A DNA stretch of 64,000 nt from Bdellovibrio sp. (lineage in GTDB: Bacteria > Bdellovibrionota > Bdellovibrionia > Bdellovibrionales > Bdellovibrionaceae): assembly GCA_014376435.1 (NCBI GenBank), contig JACMRL010000033.1:86265-150264 (forward strand). Reading direction: 5' to 3'. The notes beneath the pieces are model-generated. The model did not search any database, was not told the DNA's origin, and saw only the letters and a program-made list of their open reading frames with translations. A program made the position numbers and the translations under genes. Shown piece by piece: positions 48,001-56,210 of the stretch; within the stretch, counting starts at the first letter, position 1, and every line of letters begins with the position of its first letter.

Positions 48001-49057
48001 AATCGATATACGCGGACCACGCAATATTGTCGTACAATTACAAGCTGACGCGGATAACGTAGAACTTACTTTTCCCGATCAAATTACCACCGCCGGTCGC
48101 GCCGATATTTCTTTTACCGGAAATTGGCTACCTTACACCGCAAAAATTAATTATAAAGTCATGCGTGGTCTTGTGACTAAAGATTTTGGTGAAGATGATG
48201 GTTTGTCGAAAACGTCGCTGGTCTCAAGCCCATTCTTACCGATTCAACAAAGTGAACAACAGTCGCCCTCACTGATGCTTGATGTGACCGTTGATCTTTC
48301 TCAAGGGGTGATCGTTAAGAACCGCTTACTGGAAGGCGAAGCAACCGGCTTACTAAAAATATCGAATACTCCCGAAAATCCACTAATCACCGGCCGGATT
48401 GATATTCGTAGTGGCAGTAAAATGTTTTTTAAAGATAAGCCTTTTGATGTGCAAACGGCGACGATCATTTTTCCACCCGCTAGATCAATTAATCCCGAAG
48501 TTTACATTTCCGCTAACGCCCGCGTTTCTGATTATGATATTAATTTATTGATTCAGGGACCGGTTAAAAATCTTTCGATCAAACCATCCAGCCAACCGCC
48601 ATTAAGCGATACGGACATTTTCTCATTGATTGCCTTGGGAGTTACATCTACCCAAGCCGATTCAACACTCAGCTCTAAAACGCAACAAGAACAGACTGGC
48701 TTAGAAGTTCTGGCGGCCATCAGCAACCAATCAACCATTAATAAAAAAATTCAAGAAAAGTTAGGCCTAACTGTTCAACTAGCGCCAACAGTAGATAGCA
48801 CTAAGAATATTGCAGTACCAAAAGTGGTCGTCAGTCGTAAAATTCAAAAAAATGTAAATGCATCTTTTTCGCGACCATTGACCGGAGACACCCAAGAACA
48901 AGAGTGGAAGTTACAATATTTATTTAATCCGAATAAATCCGTGATTTTAAATTACCAAAATAAAGAAACCAATCAACAAGACCAAATTCGTAATAGCACC
49001 ACCAATGAAACCGGCATCCTGGGTTTAGACTTCGAATATAAGAAAGAATTTAAATGA
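45071..49057 (+). CDS. tamB: TamB/AsmA-like intermembrane bridge protein
   Basis: A 1328-residue protein anchored by one N-terminal helix (LYFSPLLVIVFVAGLWLG) and otherwise made of long beta-rich repeats, the hydrophobic groove type that spans the periplasm. The C-terminal DUF490 block is visible (GLLKISNTPENPLITGRID ... YDINLLIQGPVKNLSIKP ... PPLSDTDIFSLIALG). TamB-like proteins move phospholipids to the outer membrane and help insert autotransporters. It overlaps the Omp85 gene by 4 nt. In E. coli the order is tamA then tamB; here it is reversed. Confidence 0.88.
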   Translation: MENFVKRVQAISLYFSPLLVIVFVAGLWLGVIKPQVIQLIQNQIPKLSSSQEFVDIKIDQMNLSLLKLQMSARDIDLQFKNDLKDFAPLHIEYVKAQLDPFKLLVGQISFSKIQIDGAEWSFVIPPSSDKPATELPMEQVFKLLPQIPIEKVFIVSSKFKLIEPKQKIEVDFDLPQIAFTNYKNRLLLSAKNISVLASENKKNVTATINFDVTLKETSLDISKLNLKAMDSSFAVSGQLPQIKKVLISPQAKLQFNSDIHFENVRNIGLTLFPQRTRFPTVTGSVKLNGSIDLKSFEDINGLVKFETTQVSIDHFKLGQAQVTAEIKKNQVFINQIDVEHPAAAASLHHIEIQQQSPYHLKAQLDLKSFDLQKLFVSLGLNNIPAGVLGSAGATCEGQLEPTLLLNCDAKISAKDIWVKTDQKQDFHIVKIKQAVADGKFTLSTEQATYQTNLQIGQSVGTSSGVVKFKEGFKINFDTNKISFSDIETLAGLDFHGELKIKGTTTGDSNAGIIDAQTTYTNAEIEKFKLGQVNANMVYEKGHLYLNQVTGTIGKSKYNGSLDFNFLKSNLNATLNFPQLEAADVQTAIQTRFELPFEFSGKGSARIILDGPFNFWKLSYDLKSQFKQAQVAGENFEQLQLNLTANGEQIQFSQVILKKSRSLTTIDGFINTVAKTPEFNLKMRAEPLQLDEVDHLIKIAPAVSGQIWLDGLVSGNLDNPELAFNFNAKQVSFEGVDYPGSQGRVIIDKKYFKFNGQMLGRQIQSDVQWPWDANNDFYLKLQIHDLNPFVFLPLISLSQPSNEYYSRVNAEIDLKSNTRSLKNSEGQIRIDNFVLIRGSQSLKLAKPSYLTFKNGLTGMEPFELKGQENSLRIQMGSVKSEEVRLNITTDLQLKLFQFLVPFSQSISGRLEIDSQVLLRGAGFELFGNGELTDGQIGFKGFPLPIDNINTPVEFSKSKILLSDITAQLGQSEVSGAGQIDIRGPRNIVVQLQADADNVELTFPDQITTAGRADISFTGNWLPYTAKINYKVMRGLVTKDFGEDDGLSKTSLVSSPFLPIQQSEQQSPSLMLDVTVDLSQGVIVKNRLLEGEATGLLKISNTPENPLITGRIDIRSGSKMFFKDKPFDVQTATIIFPPARSINPEVYISANARVSDYDINLLIQGPVKNLSIKPSSQPPLSDTDIFSLIALGVTSTQADSTLSSKTQQEQTGLEVLAAISNQSTINKKIQEKLGLTVQLAPTVDSTKNIAVPKVVVSRKIQKNVNASFSRPLTGDTQEQEWKLQYLFNPNKSVILNYQNKETNQQDQIRNSTTNETGILGLDFEYKKEFK

Positions 49058-51852
49058 GAAAAATCGTTTTACTCTTTCTATTCGTCAATTTAGTTCTCAG
49101 CCAAGCTTACGCGCAAGTGCGCTATCAATTAAATTTAAGTGACTGGCCGGTCGACGTCGCCCAGAAAATGAAAAAAGACGTGCCGGAGCTAAAAGAAAAA
49201 ACCTTCAGCGAAGAAAATCTTAATATTATTTTAAAGAAATTAGATCAAAAGATGCAGTTCAACAGTTTAAAAATTGTTAAAACTGAAAGTGATAATAGCT
49301 TACGTTTAGTCGGTGAAATTTCCGCCAACGTGGATAAAATTGAATTCGAAGGTTTAAAAGAACTTTCCGAAGCTGAAGCTCTCACCCTGACAAACTTAAC
49401 CTTGAAAAATGCGTTGGACGAAGAGAATTTAAAGCTCGCTAGTCAAAAGTTAGTTCAATACTACCGAGATTTGGGCTATCGCACCGCCGAAATTCGTTAC
49501 GAAATTATCTCTGAATCAACCATTAAAAAAACCGTCATTTTTTACATCGATACTAAAAAACGAACTAGGGTTTCTAAAATTCAAATCGAGGGCCTGGACG
49601 CAGATTCAACTGTAGAAATTGAACGCGCTCTCGAGGTAAATTTTTTAAACGACATGATGACTCAGGAGAACCTCAATAAACTGAATGTACGTCTAAAAAC
49701 TGAATTAAACTTACATGGTTATTATCTGATCCCGGTCACATCTCCGCAGGTTATTTTTTCCGCAGACGAATTAAAAGCGCGGGTCGTTTATAAATTTAAG
49801 ACTTCGCAACGTTACCAAGTGGAACTTTCAAATTTAGTCGAATTTACCACTTCTAGGCTGGAAGATGACGTTTTGAAACTAAACACTTATTACACAAAGG
49901 ATTCAAACTTTGGCCCCGAATTAGTTGAAAAATTAAAAACTTTTTATTTTAGCGAAGGCTACCCACACATCGAGGTCGCTTTATCCGAGCGCAAAAAGGC
50001 GAACGTTATCGTGCTAAGCCTTTATGTTTCAGAGGGTCCTTATACCCGACTAAAAAAAATTCGGATCACCGGGCAGTACTCTCGCGATGAAAAATTTTAT
50101 ATTTCAAAACTTTTAGATTTATCATCGGCTAAAGTAAGCAGCCGAGTTTACATTAAAGAAGATATTGAATTAGGCGTAAAAAATTTAGTCGTTTATTTAC
50201 AAAATGACGGCTACGTCAACGCGCGCGTTGGCCGAGTCCAAATTATGACCGATCGAGATATTCCCAGAGAAGGACAAGTCACCATCCAGCTGGAGGAAGG
50301 CCCGCGAGTCACGATTGCTTCAATTGACTTTCTTGGCGCAAGATCGGTACCTCGTGAAATTTTGTTAGAAATAATTAAATTAAATCCGGGCCAAAGCCTA
50401 AGCTTACTTTCTTTAGAACAAGCTTTGATTAATTTAAAAAACTATTACGCAAGCTTAGGCTTCATTGAATACAAATTATTAAATGAATCTAAAGATTTAA
50501 TGACTTATTCGGAAAAAAATACTTTAGCCCATCTTAAATTTGAAATAATAGAGGGTCCAAAAGTTGAAGTGCAATCAATTCTAATTGAAGGAAATAATTT
50601 AACGCACGACAAGGTCATCTTAACAGAAATTGATTTTAAAGTGGGTGATATTTTAACTCCCGCAAAAATCAACGAATCTATTTCACGCTTACTTCGTACC
50701 GGTCACTTTAGCTCGGTCGATATCTCTACCCTGGAAGCCGGTACCGACACCGCACAAAGAACTGTCTTAATTAAAGTCAGCGAGCGCGACCCCGGAGTTT
50801 TTGCCATCGGCGGTGGGGTTACCAATGAAAATAACGGAACCGTGCACGGTTATACTGGAATTGCTTACCGAAATTTTGGTGGCTGGGGCCGTGGAGTATC
50901 TGCTCGCGCCGAAGGAAATTATAATTACGCAGACATCGCCTACATTGAATCAAAAATTACTTTAGGTGCGGTAGAGCCTTACTTATTTGAATCACGCGCC
51001 CGCCTACGTTTAAATTTAACCAGATCTCGCGCAATTTCTAATTTTGAGTTTCGTAAAGTGACCGAGCTTAATTCCACGGTGCTTTCGGTTGAACAAGATT
51101 TCACTTCGCACTTAACCGGAATTTGGGATCTATTTAACGTGACTACTTACGTTGATAAAGGAATTACCCCAGAAGATGAAGCAAAGTATTTAGCCAATAC
51201 CGGAGAACCTTTACGTCAAGATTTAGTTATTGGCTCAACCGGCCCCACCGTTGACTTTGATTACCGAGATAATTTATTTAACCCAACTAAGGGAAGCTTT
51301 TCGCGTTTTAGTATCGAGTACGCTTCTGGATTAACCGGCAGTAGTAAGGTCGATGATTTTATCAGACTGAATGGCCAAACAACTTTTTATATTCCTTTTA
51401 AAGAAACTGGAATTGTTTTCGCGCAATCTTATCGTGCGGGCTACATACGCGATGTGAAAGGCTTAAGCTTTGGAATTCCATTTGATAAAAAGGGCTTCTC
51501 ATTAGGTGGTCGTAGTACCATCCGTGGCTTTAGCTCGAGCGAATTTTTCCCTTCAAATGCCGTGATCGGCGCCAATTTTAAAATGCAAACTTTTGCCTCC
51601 TACGATTTAGTAAAATCAGAACTTCGTTTTCCATTGGTTAATAAATGGGACTTAAGCGGCGCCATTTTTTACGATGGCGGACAAGTTTTAGTCGACCGCC
51701 TTAGTTTTGAAGATAATTGGCGCGACGCCGTGGGGATTGGTCTACGCTATAATACTCCGGTGGGCCCTTTAAACTTAGAATACGGCCACAAACTTGATAG
51801 AAAAGAAGGCGAAGATGAAGGTGCATTTCATTTGTCGATAGGCGTTTTCTAA
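49054..51852 (+). CDS. Omp85/TamA-like outer-membrane assembly protein with six or more POTRA domains
   Basis: A 932-residue Omp85 protein with signal peptide (residues 1-20). Six POTRA-type starts recur at about 85-residue spacing: VDKIEFEG (residue 93), VSKIQIEG (173), RYQVELSN (253), LKKIRITG (333), IASIDFLG (421) and VQSILIEG (507); the first 90 residues may be a seventh. A C-terminal 16-stranded-type barrel follows, with GGRSTIRGF-like and FDYRDNLFNPTKGSF blocks, and ends LSIGVF. TamA normally has three POTRA and BamA five. Coupled to tamB by a 4-nt overlap, so it is probably its outer-membrane partner. Confidence 0.87.
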   Translation: MRKIVLLFLFVNLVLSQAYAQVRYQLNLSDWPVDVAQKMKKDVPELKEKTFSEENLNIILKKLDQKMQFNSLKIVKTESDNSLRLVGEISANVDKIEFEGLKELSEAEALTLTNLTLKNALDEENLKLASQKLVQYYRDLGYRTAEIRYEIISESTIKKTVIFYIDTKKRTRVSKIQIEGLDADSTVEIERALEVNFLNDMMTQENLNKLNVRLKTELNLHGYYLIPVTSPQVIFSADELKARVVYKFKTSQRYQVELSNLVEFTTSRLEDDVLKLNTYYTKDSNFGPELVEKLKTFYFSEGYPHIEVALSERKKANVIVLSLYVSEGPYTRLKKIRITGQYSRDEKFYISKLLDLSSAKVSSRVYIKEDIELGVKNLVVYLQNDGYVNARVGRVQIMTDRDIPREGQVTIQLEEGPRVTIASIDFLGARSVPREILLEIIKLNPGQSLSLLSLEQALINLKNYYASLGFIEYKLLNESKDLMTYSEKNTLAHLKFEIIEGPKVEVQSILIEGNNLTHDKVILTEIDFKVGDILTPAKINESISRLLRTGHFSSVDISTLEAGTDTAQRTVLIKVSERDPGVFAIGGGVTNENNGTVHGYTGIAYRNFGGWGRGVSARAEGNYNYADIAYIESKITLGAVEPYLFESRARLRLNLTRSRAISNFEFRKVTELNSTVLSVEQDFTSHLTGIWDLFNVTTYVDKGITPEDEAKYLANTGEPLRQDLVIGSTGPTVDFDYRDNLFNPTKGSFSRFSIEYASGLTGSSKVDDFIRLNGQTTFYIPFKETGIVFAQSYRAGYIRDVKGLSFGIPFDKKGFSLGGRSTIRGFSSSEFFPSNAVIGANFKMQTFASYDLVKSELRFPLVNKWDLSGAIFYDGGQVLVDRLSFEDNWRDAVGIGLRYNTPVGPLNLEYGHKLDRKEGEDEGAFHLSIGVF

Positions 51853-51894
51853 GGTAATTTTTAGTCTTCTTTATTCTTATTTAAGGGAGACCTC

Positions 51895-53415
51895 ATGCAA
51901 CAACACAAACTACGTGTTTATCCGTCAAAAGAAAAATTAGACCGCAAGGATCAACTAGCTTGGAAAATGGCCGAACTATGCGCCGACACCGCAGTCATTA
52001 AAGATGATGTGATTGATATGATCATCAATCGCGTGATCGATAATGCTTCAGTGGCGATCGCGGCTAGCAATCGTCACCCGGTCGCTTCGGCTAGATCAAT
52101 GGCTTTAGCTCATCCACGCGCCGGCGGGGCAACTGTTTTTGGAATGCCGAACGATCAAAAGTTTTCGTGTGAATGGGCCGCTTGGGCTAACGGCACTGCG
52201 GTTCGTGAACTAGATTACCATGATACATTTTTAGCGGCGGATTATTCTCATCCCGGTGATAATATCCCACCAATTTTAGCCGTGGCTCAACAAGCTGGTA
52301 AAACGGGTAAAGATTTAATTCGCGCCCTGGCGGTAGCTTATGAAATTCACGTTGATTTAGTTAAAGCGATTTGTTTACACGAACACAAAAAAGATCACAT
52401 TGCCCATTTAGCTCCGGCTCAGGCCGGCGGTACGGGTTCATTATTAGGTTTACCAGTGGAAACAATTTACCAAGCGATTCAACAAGCCGTGCACGTATCG
52501 TTCACGACGCGTCAATCGCGTAAAGGTGAAATCTCTTCTTGGAAAGCATATGCCCCTGCGCACGCGGGTAAATTAGCGATCGAGGCGGTTGACCGTTGCA
52601 TGCGCGGCGAAGGCGCACCATCACCAATTTATGAAGGTGAAGATTCAGTGATCGCTTACATGCTGGACGGCAAAGATGGAAAATACACCGTTACTTTACC
52701 TGAACCAGGTGAAGAAAAACGTGCGATCTTAGAAACTTACACAAAAGAACATTCGGCTGAATATCAATCACAAGCCTTGATTGATCTGGCGGCGCGCATG
52801 CGCGATGCGGTTTTAGCAAAAACTAAAAACTGGGACGATGTAAAAGAAATCGTGATTCATACTTCTCATCATACACATTATGTTATTGGCACGGGCGCAA
52901 ACGATCCACAAAAAATGGACTCTAAAGCTTCACGTGAAACTTTAGATCACTCGATCATGTATATCTTCGCGGTAGCTGTACAAGATGGTAAATGGCATCA
53001 CGTTGATTCATACACGCCCGAGCGCGCACAACGTGCTGATACGGTTCGTTTATGGAATAAAATTCGTACCTTGGAAGATCCTAAGTGGACCGCTAGCTAT
53101 CATGATAAAGACCCGAATAAAAAACAATTCGGTGGCCGCGTAGAAATTATTCTAGCGAACGGCGAAACAATTATCGACGAATTAGGTGTGGCGAATGCGC
53201 ACCCCGCCGGAGCAAAACCTTTTAAGCGTGCTGATTACATCCGTAAGTTTGATATTTTAACTTCAGACATTATCACTAAAGAAGAGCGCAACCGCTTTAT
53301 TTCTTTATGTGAGCGCTTACCGGAATTAACGGCGGCCGAAGTTCAGCAGTTGAATGTGCAGATTCCGATTGATAAATTAGTTAATAACAAACGCGATACC
53401 AAAGGAATTTTTTAA
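51895..53415 (+). CDS. prpD: 2-methylcitrate dehydratase (MmgE/PrpD family)
   Basis: A 506-residue MmgE/PrpD enzyme that dehydrates 2-methylcitrate to 2-methylaconitate in propionyl-CoA catabolism. Family blocks NGTAVRELDYHDTF and SHPGDNIPPILAVAQQ are near residues 98-125. AAGGGAGA gives a good ribosome site. It is 1 bp from prpB, so the two form an operon. No prpC (methylcitrate synthase) is in the window. Confidence 0.92.
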   Translation: MQQHKLRVYPSKEKLDRKDQLAWKMAELCADTAVIKDDVIDMIINRVIDNASVAIAASNRHPVASARSMALAHPRAGGATVFGMPNDQKFSCEWAAWANGTAVRELDYHDTFLAADYSHPGDNIPPILAVAQQAGKTGKDLIRALAVAYEIHVDLVKAICLHEHKKDHIAHLAPAQAGGTGSLLGLPVETIYQAIQQAVHVSFTTRQSRKGEISSWKAYAPAHAGKLAIEAVDRCMRGEGAPSPIYEGEDSVIAYMLDGKDGKYTVTLPEPGEEKRAILETYTKEHSAEYQSQALIDLAARMRDAVLAKTKNWDDVKEIVIHTSHHTHYVIGTGANDPQKMDSKASRETLDHSIMYIFAVAVQDGKWHHVDSYTPERAQRADTVRLWNKIRTLEDPKWTASYHDKDPNKKQFGGRVEIILANGETIIDELGVANAHPAGAKPFKRADYIRKFDILTSDIITKEERNRFISLCERLPELTAAEVQQLNVQIPIDKLVNNKRDTKGIF

Positions 53416-53416
53416 T

Positions 53417-54313
53417 ATGCTATTTCCGGAATTAACCGCCGCTGAAAAAAGAAAAAACTTTCGCGAACAATTAAAAACCGGAAAACTTTTACAGTTTCCA
53501 GGTTCGTTCTCTCCATTAGTCAGCATGATGATCGAGAAAAAAGGTTTTGATGGCGTTTATATTTCGGGATCCGTTTTATCAAATGATTTAGGCTATCCCG
53601 ATTTAGGTTTAACCACTCTAACGGAAGTGGGCCAACGCGGTCGTCAGATTGCGCGCACGACCAGCCTTCCGTCAATTATCGATGCCGATACGGGTTGGGG
53701 CGAACCCATGAATGTAACCCGCACCATTCAAGAATTTATTGAATTAGGTTTAGCGGGCTGCCATTTAGAAGATCAACTCAATCCAAAACGCTGCGGTCAC
53801 TTAGATAATAAATCATTGGTCTCGACCCATGATATGATTAAAAAAGTAAAAGCCGCCGTAAACGGAAAAAAATTAGACTCAAACTTTTTAATTATTGCCC
53901 GCACCGATGCCCGCGCGAGCGAAGGTTTAGATAAAGCGATCGACCGCGCCAAAGCTTACGCTGATGCCGGGGCAGAAATGATTTTTCCAGAAGCTTTACA
54001 GAATGAAAAAGAATTCGAAGCGATGCGAAAAGCGATCACCGTTCCCCTTCTAGCGAACATGACTGAATTTGGTAAAGGTCGTCTTTACACGAAGACTGAG
54101 TTAACTAATTTTGGTTACAACATGGTGATCTATCCCGTGACAACTTTACGCTTAGCCATGGGCGCCACCGAGCGCGGATTAGATATTTTAACTCGCGATG
54201 GTACCCAAGAAAAAGCGGTCGAGCTGATGCAAACCCGCCAACAACTTTATGATTTAACCAGATACGAAGAATATAACGAGTTCGATCAGAACATTTTTAA
54301 TTTTAAATTATAA
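53417..54313 (+). CDS. prpB: 2-methylisocitrate lyase
   Basis: A 298-residue isocitrate-lyase-superfamily enzyme splitting 2-methylisocitrate to pyruvate and succinate. Seen: DADTGWGEPMNV (metal-binding Asp residues) near residue 86, the EDQLNPKRCGH catalytic Cys block near residue 120, and TDARA. Last gene before the rearranged region. Confidence 0.94.
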   Translation: MLFPELTAAEKRKNFREQLKTGKLLQFPGSFSPLVSMMIEKKGFDGVYISGSVLSNDLGYPDLGLTTLTEVGQRGRQIARTTSLPSIIDADTGWGEPMNVTRTIQEFIELGLAGCHLEDQLNPKRCGHLDNKSLVSTHDMIKKVKAAVNGKKLDSNFLIIARTDARASEGLDKAIDRAKAYADAGAEMIFPEALQNEKEFEAMRKAITVPLLANMTEFGKGRLYTKTELTNFGYNMVIYPVTTLRLAMGATERGLDILTRDGTQEKAVELMQTRQQLYDLTRYEEYNEFDQNIFNFKL

Positions 54314-54431
54314 AGATAAATAATTACATATAAGAACTACGCGGCCATTGGTTCCACCCGTTCCAGTGCTACTGTCTGGCGGATAAGGCTAACCGACTTT
54401 TGTCAGAAAATCAGACACCAAAAAAGTACGT

Positions 54432-54476
54432 TGAAAAGTGCGTTTATTTTGAATTGAGAGCTTTCTCGATTTTCTC
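54432..54476. repeat. 45-bp direct repeat, copy A
   Basis: Exactly identical to 56445-56489. Both copies cover the last 11 codons and the downstream bases of tail-fibre-type gene fragments. About 25 bp further out the two flanks remain similar but not identical, including a CAGACACC/CGGACACC motif. Confidence 0.85.
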
Positions 54477-54683
54477 TAAGCGTTCTTTTATCGCTGTGTT
54501 TTCTTGTTTTAGTTTTTCAATTTCTTTGTCTTTGGCCGCTTTTTCAAATTGAGCTTGAGCCTTCACCGAAGCAATCTCACGGTCTTTGTCAGCATCTTTG
54601 ATCTTCAGCGCAATCACATCATCCTCGATACCTGTAATGCGGTATTCCCTCAAGTCGTTAGCTGCTACAAAAAGTGGTTTTTC
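54444..54683 (-). pseudogene. 3'-terminal fragment of a tail-fibre (S74-type) gene, copy A
   Basis: The reading frame ends with the coiled coil RLEKIEKALNSK, identical in its last 12 residues to the end of fragment B, and upstream reads PLFVAANDLREYRITGIEDD, which aligns to fragment B's PLIEAVKTLYNRITGVEDD. Only the coiled-coil tail and a scrap of the chaperone domain remain; there is no start, ribosome site or upstream fibre. It reads as a decayed C-terminus of a fibre gene. Confidence 0.65.
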
Positions 54684-54781
54684 GGATGGAAAATCAAAAA
54701 AAAATGTGTCGCAAAAAACTAATAGAAAAGGGAGCTAGTAATATGGAAAAAATCGCTGATGGTGTTTTAACAATAGCCTAT

Positions 54782-55036
54782 TTAGCCCTTGTTACCGTCG
54801 GCGGTGGCTACACTATAGAGAGGAAAGCGGCGGACCCCATGGATCTCATCAGCTTGCCCGAAATGTGGAGTTTTTTAAAGATGACTTTTTAAGCCGTTCA
54901 GTTCTTGCTGTAGCTCGAGCAATTTTTTATCTGCAAATTCTTGAGACTGCTCAAGGTTGTGGGAATAAAGCCAAAACACGGCCTCTTCCATTTCAATATT
55001 AAACTTGTCGGATTCTTGAACGTCAAATTCTTCCAT
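54782..55036 (-). pseudogene. ParE/RelE-type toxin with an in-frame stop
   Basis: The frame starts with ATG 55036, sharing one base with the antitoxin stop (TAATG), and reads MEEFDVQESDKFNIEMEEAV..., a ParE-like N-terminus. A TAA at 54875-54877 ends it after 53 residues, but the same frame continues KTPHFGQADEIHGVRRFPLYS, the ParE-like C-terminal block, to a second stop at 54782. So this is a nonsense-inactivated toxin. The overlap with an antitoxin in the usual antitoxin-toxin order supports the call. Confidence 0.62.
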
Positions 55037-55332
55037 TAACCTACAGCTTTTCTTGTTTTTTTAGCCAAAAGTACGCTCTGCTTGGCTTTAGCAAAAACAT
55101 CTGCCGTTGATTTTTCGGTCGCAGGACTTACGCGCCCCTGAGCAACATCTAATAAACTAGTTGTAAGTCCCTGTAAGCGAGCAAGATCAAGCCGCATTTT
55201 CTCAAAAATCTCTGCGTTGAGAAGAATGAAAGCTTCGCCACTTTTACGAGTGATTTTAACAGGTTCGCTTCGAGCTGCTTCCATCCACTCTTTCATGTTT
55301 GATTTAAATTGATCGGCACTTGTTCTATCCAT
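55036..55332 (-). CDS. Phd/YefM-type antitoxin
   Basis: A 98-residue protein with the Phd/YefM fold signature PVKITRKSGEAFILLNAEIFEKM near residue 23: an N-terminal DNA-binding part, then a flexible C-terminal tail that would mask a toxin. AGGAGG 5 nt before ATG 55332 is an excellent ribosome site, and a pair of ACCGTAC repeats lies upstream. The partner toxin is broken, so this antitoxin may be an orphan. Confidence 0.78.
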   Translation of the reverse strand: MDRTSADQFKSNMKEWMEAARSEPVKITRKSGEAFILLNAEIFEKMRLDLARLQGLTTSLLDVAQGRVSPATEKSTADVFAKAKQSVLLAKKTRKAVG

Positions 55333-55351
55333 ACATGCCTCCTATATTCAT

Positions 55352-55370
55352 ACCGTACAACTAACCGTAC
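55352..55370 (-). promoter_or_regulatory. Candidate antitoxin operator (direct repeats)
   Basis: Two ACCGTAC heptamers (55352-55358 and 55364-55370) with 12-bp period sit 20-38 bp upstream of the antitoxin start. Spaced repeats just before an antitoxin gene are typical operators for autoregulation. Confidence 0.4.
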
Positions 55371-55410
55371 TGTTTGTTAAATCCTTGTAAACGCTTGATA
55401 AATTCAATGT

Positions 55411-55608
55411 TTATTTTCTCTTCCGCGTACTTAGTTCACGATCGACGGTACTGATCCAATATTCCAAGGTCTTTACCGTCTGATTGTAATTGCCCTTCAT
55501 GAAATTACAAAAAAGACCGTTCAAGATTTCATTGGCGTTGACCCATTTTTCAACAGTCCCGTACTTTTGCCGAATCGCTGCTTTGAGTTCTTTTTGAACA
55601 TGCTTCAT
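55411..55608 (-). CDS. Small hypothetical protein
   Basis: A 65-residue basic helical protein (MKHVQKELKAAIRQKYGTV...). No family is recognised; size and base content fit a small phage-like or accessory regulator. The start is set at ATG 55608; an in-frame ATG at 55632 is possible. It precedes the antitoxin on the same strand. Confidence 0.4.
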   Translation of the reverse strand: MKHVQKELKAAIRQKYGTVEKWVNANEILNGLFCNFMKGNYNQTVKTLEYWISTVDRELSTRKRK

Positions 55609-55699
55609 CCTTATTATTCTAGGTTGAAACATTTATGAAAACTATGTACGTATAGCAAAAGAATAGACTTTTGCGGAACAAAGCAGGGCAACTCCAACC

Positions 55700-56194
55700 C
55701 GATATCTTCATGTCAAAAGAGGAGATCGAAATGGTCTTGCTGATACAACAAAAACCAGAAATTCACAAAGACGCATTCCGATGAGTGATATCGTCAAGCA
55801 TGCCTTGATGGAGCTTAAAAATCAGAACTTGCACCCTGAATATGTCTTTTGCACATCCTATGGAAAACCATTCGATGAAGGTCATATTTATTAGTACTTC
55901 CAAAGAGCACAGAAAAAAACGCAGATTAAGACCCATTTCAGATTTCATGATTTGAGGCATACTTTTGCCTCTCATTTTGTGATGAGCGGCGGAAGTCTTT
56001 ACGATCTGCAAAAGCTCTTAGGGCGTGCAAGGTTTGAAGAAACCCAAAGATACGCCCATTTAACGCCTGAGCATTTAGCGAAAGCAGTTAACATTGTGTC
56101 TTTGGGTGGACCAAACGAGCCGGCTCCAGCGCAAAAACCAGTTCCGGATTCGGCACCAGCAGTTCCATTTTTGAGGATTGTTGCGCAGTCTTAG
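55700..56194 (+). pseudogene. Tyrosine recombinase (integrase) remnant, truncated and interrupted
   Basis: One frame reads NGLADTTKTRNSQRRIPMSD, then after a TAG at 55892-55894 continues in the same frame QIKTHFRFHDLRHTFASHF, then LYDLQKLLGRARFEETQRYAHL. These are C-terminal integrase motifs: HxxR (HDLRH) and the nucleophile Tyr (RYAHL). The conserved His of LLGH is Arg here (LLGRAR). The N-terminal half is missing. It is inactive as it stands, but marks a former mobile element. Confidence 0.72.
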
Positions 56195-56210
56195 GATTGG
56201 TCAAAGGTGG

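Noticed and set aside
54743..54892. A 49-codon plus-strand frame with a fair ribosome site (AAAGGGAG)
   Set aside because: It is antisense to the ParE-like C-terminus, which has recognisable motifs, so it is likely a shadow.
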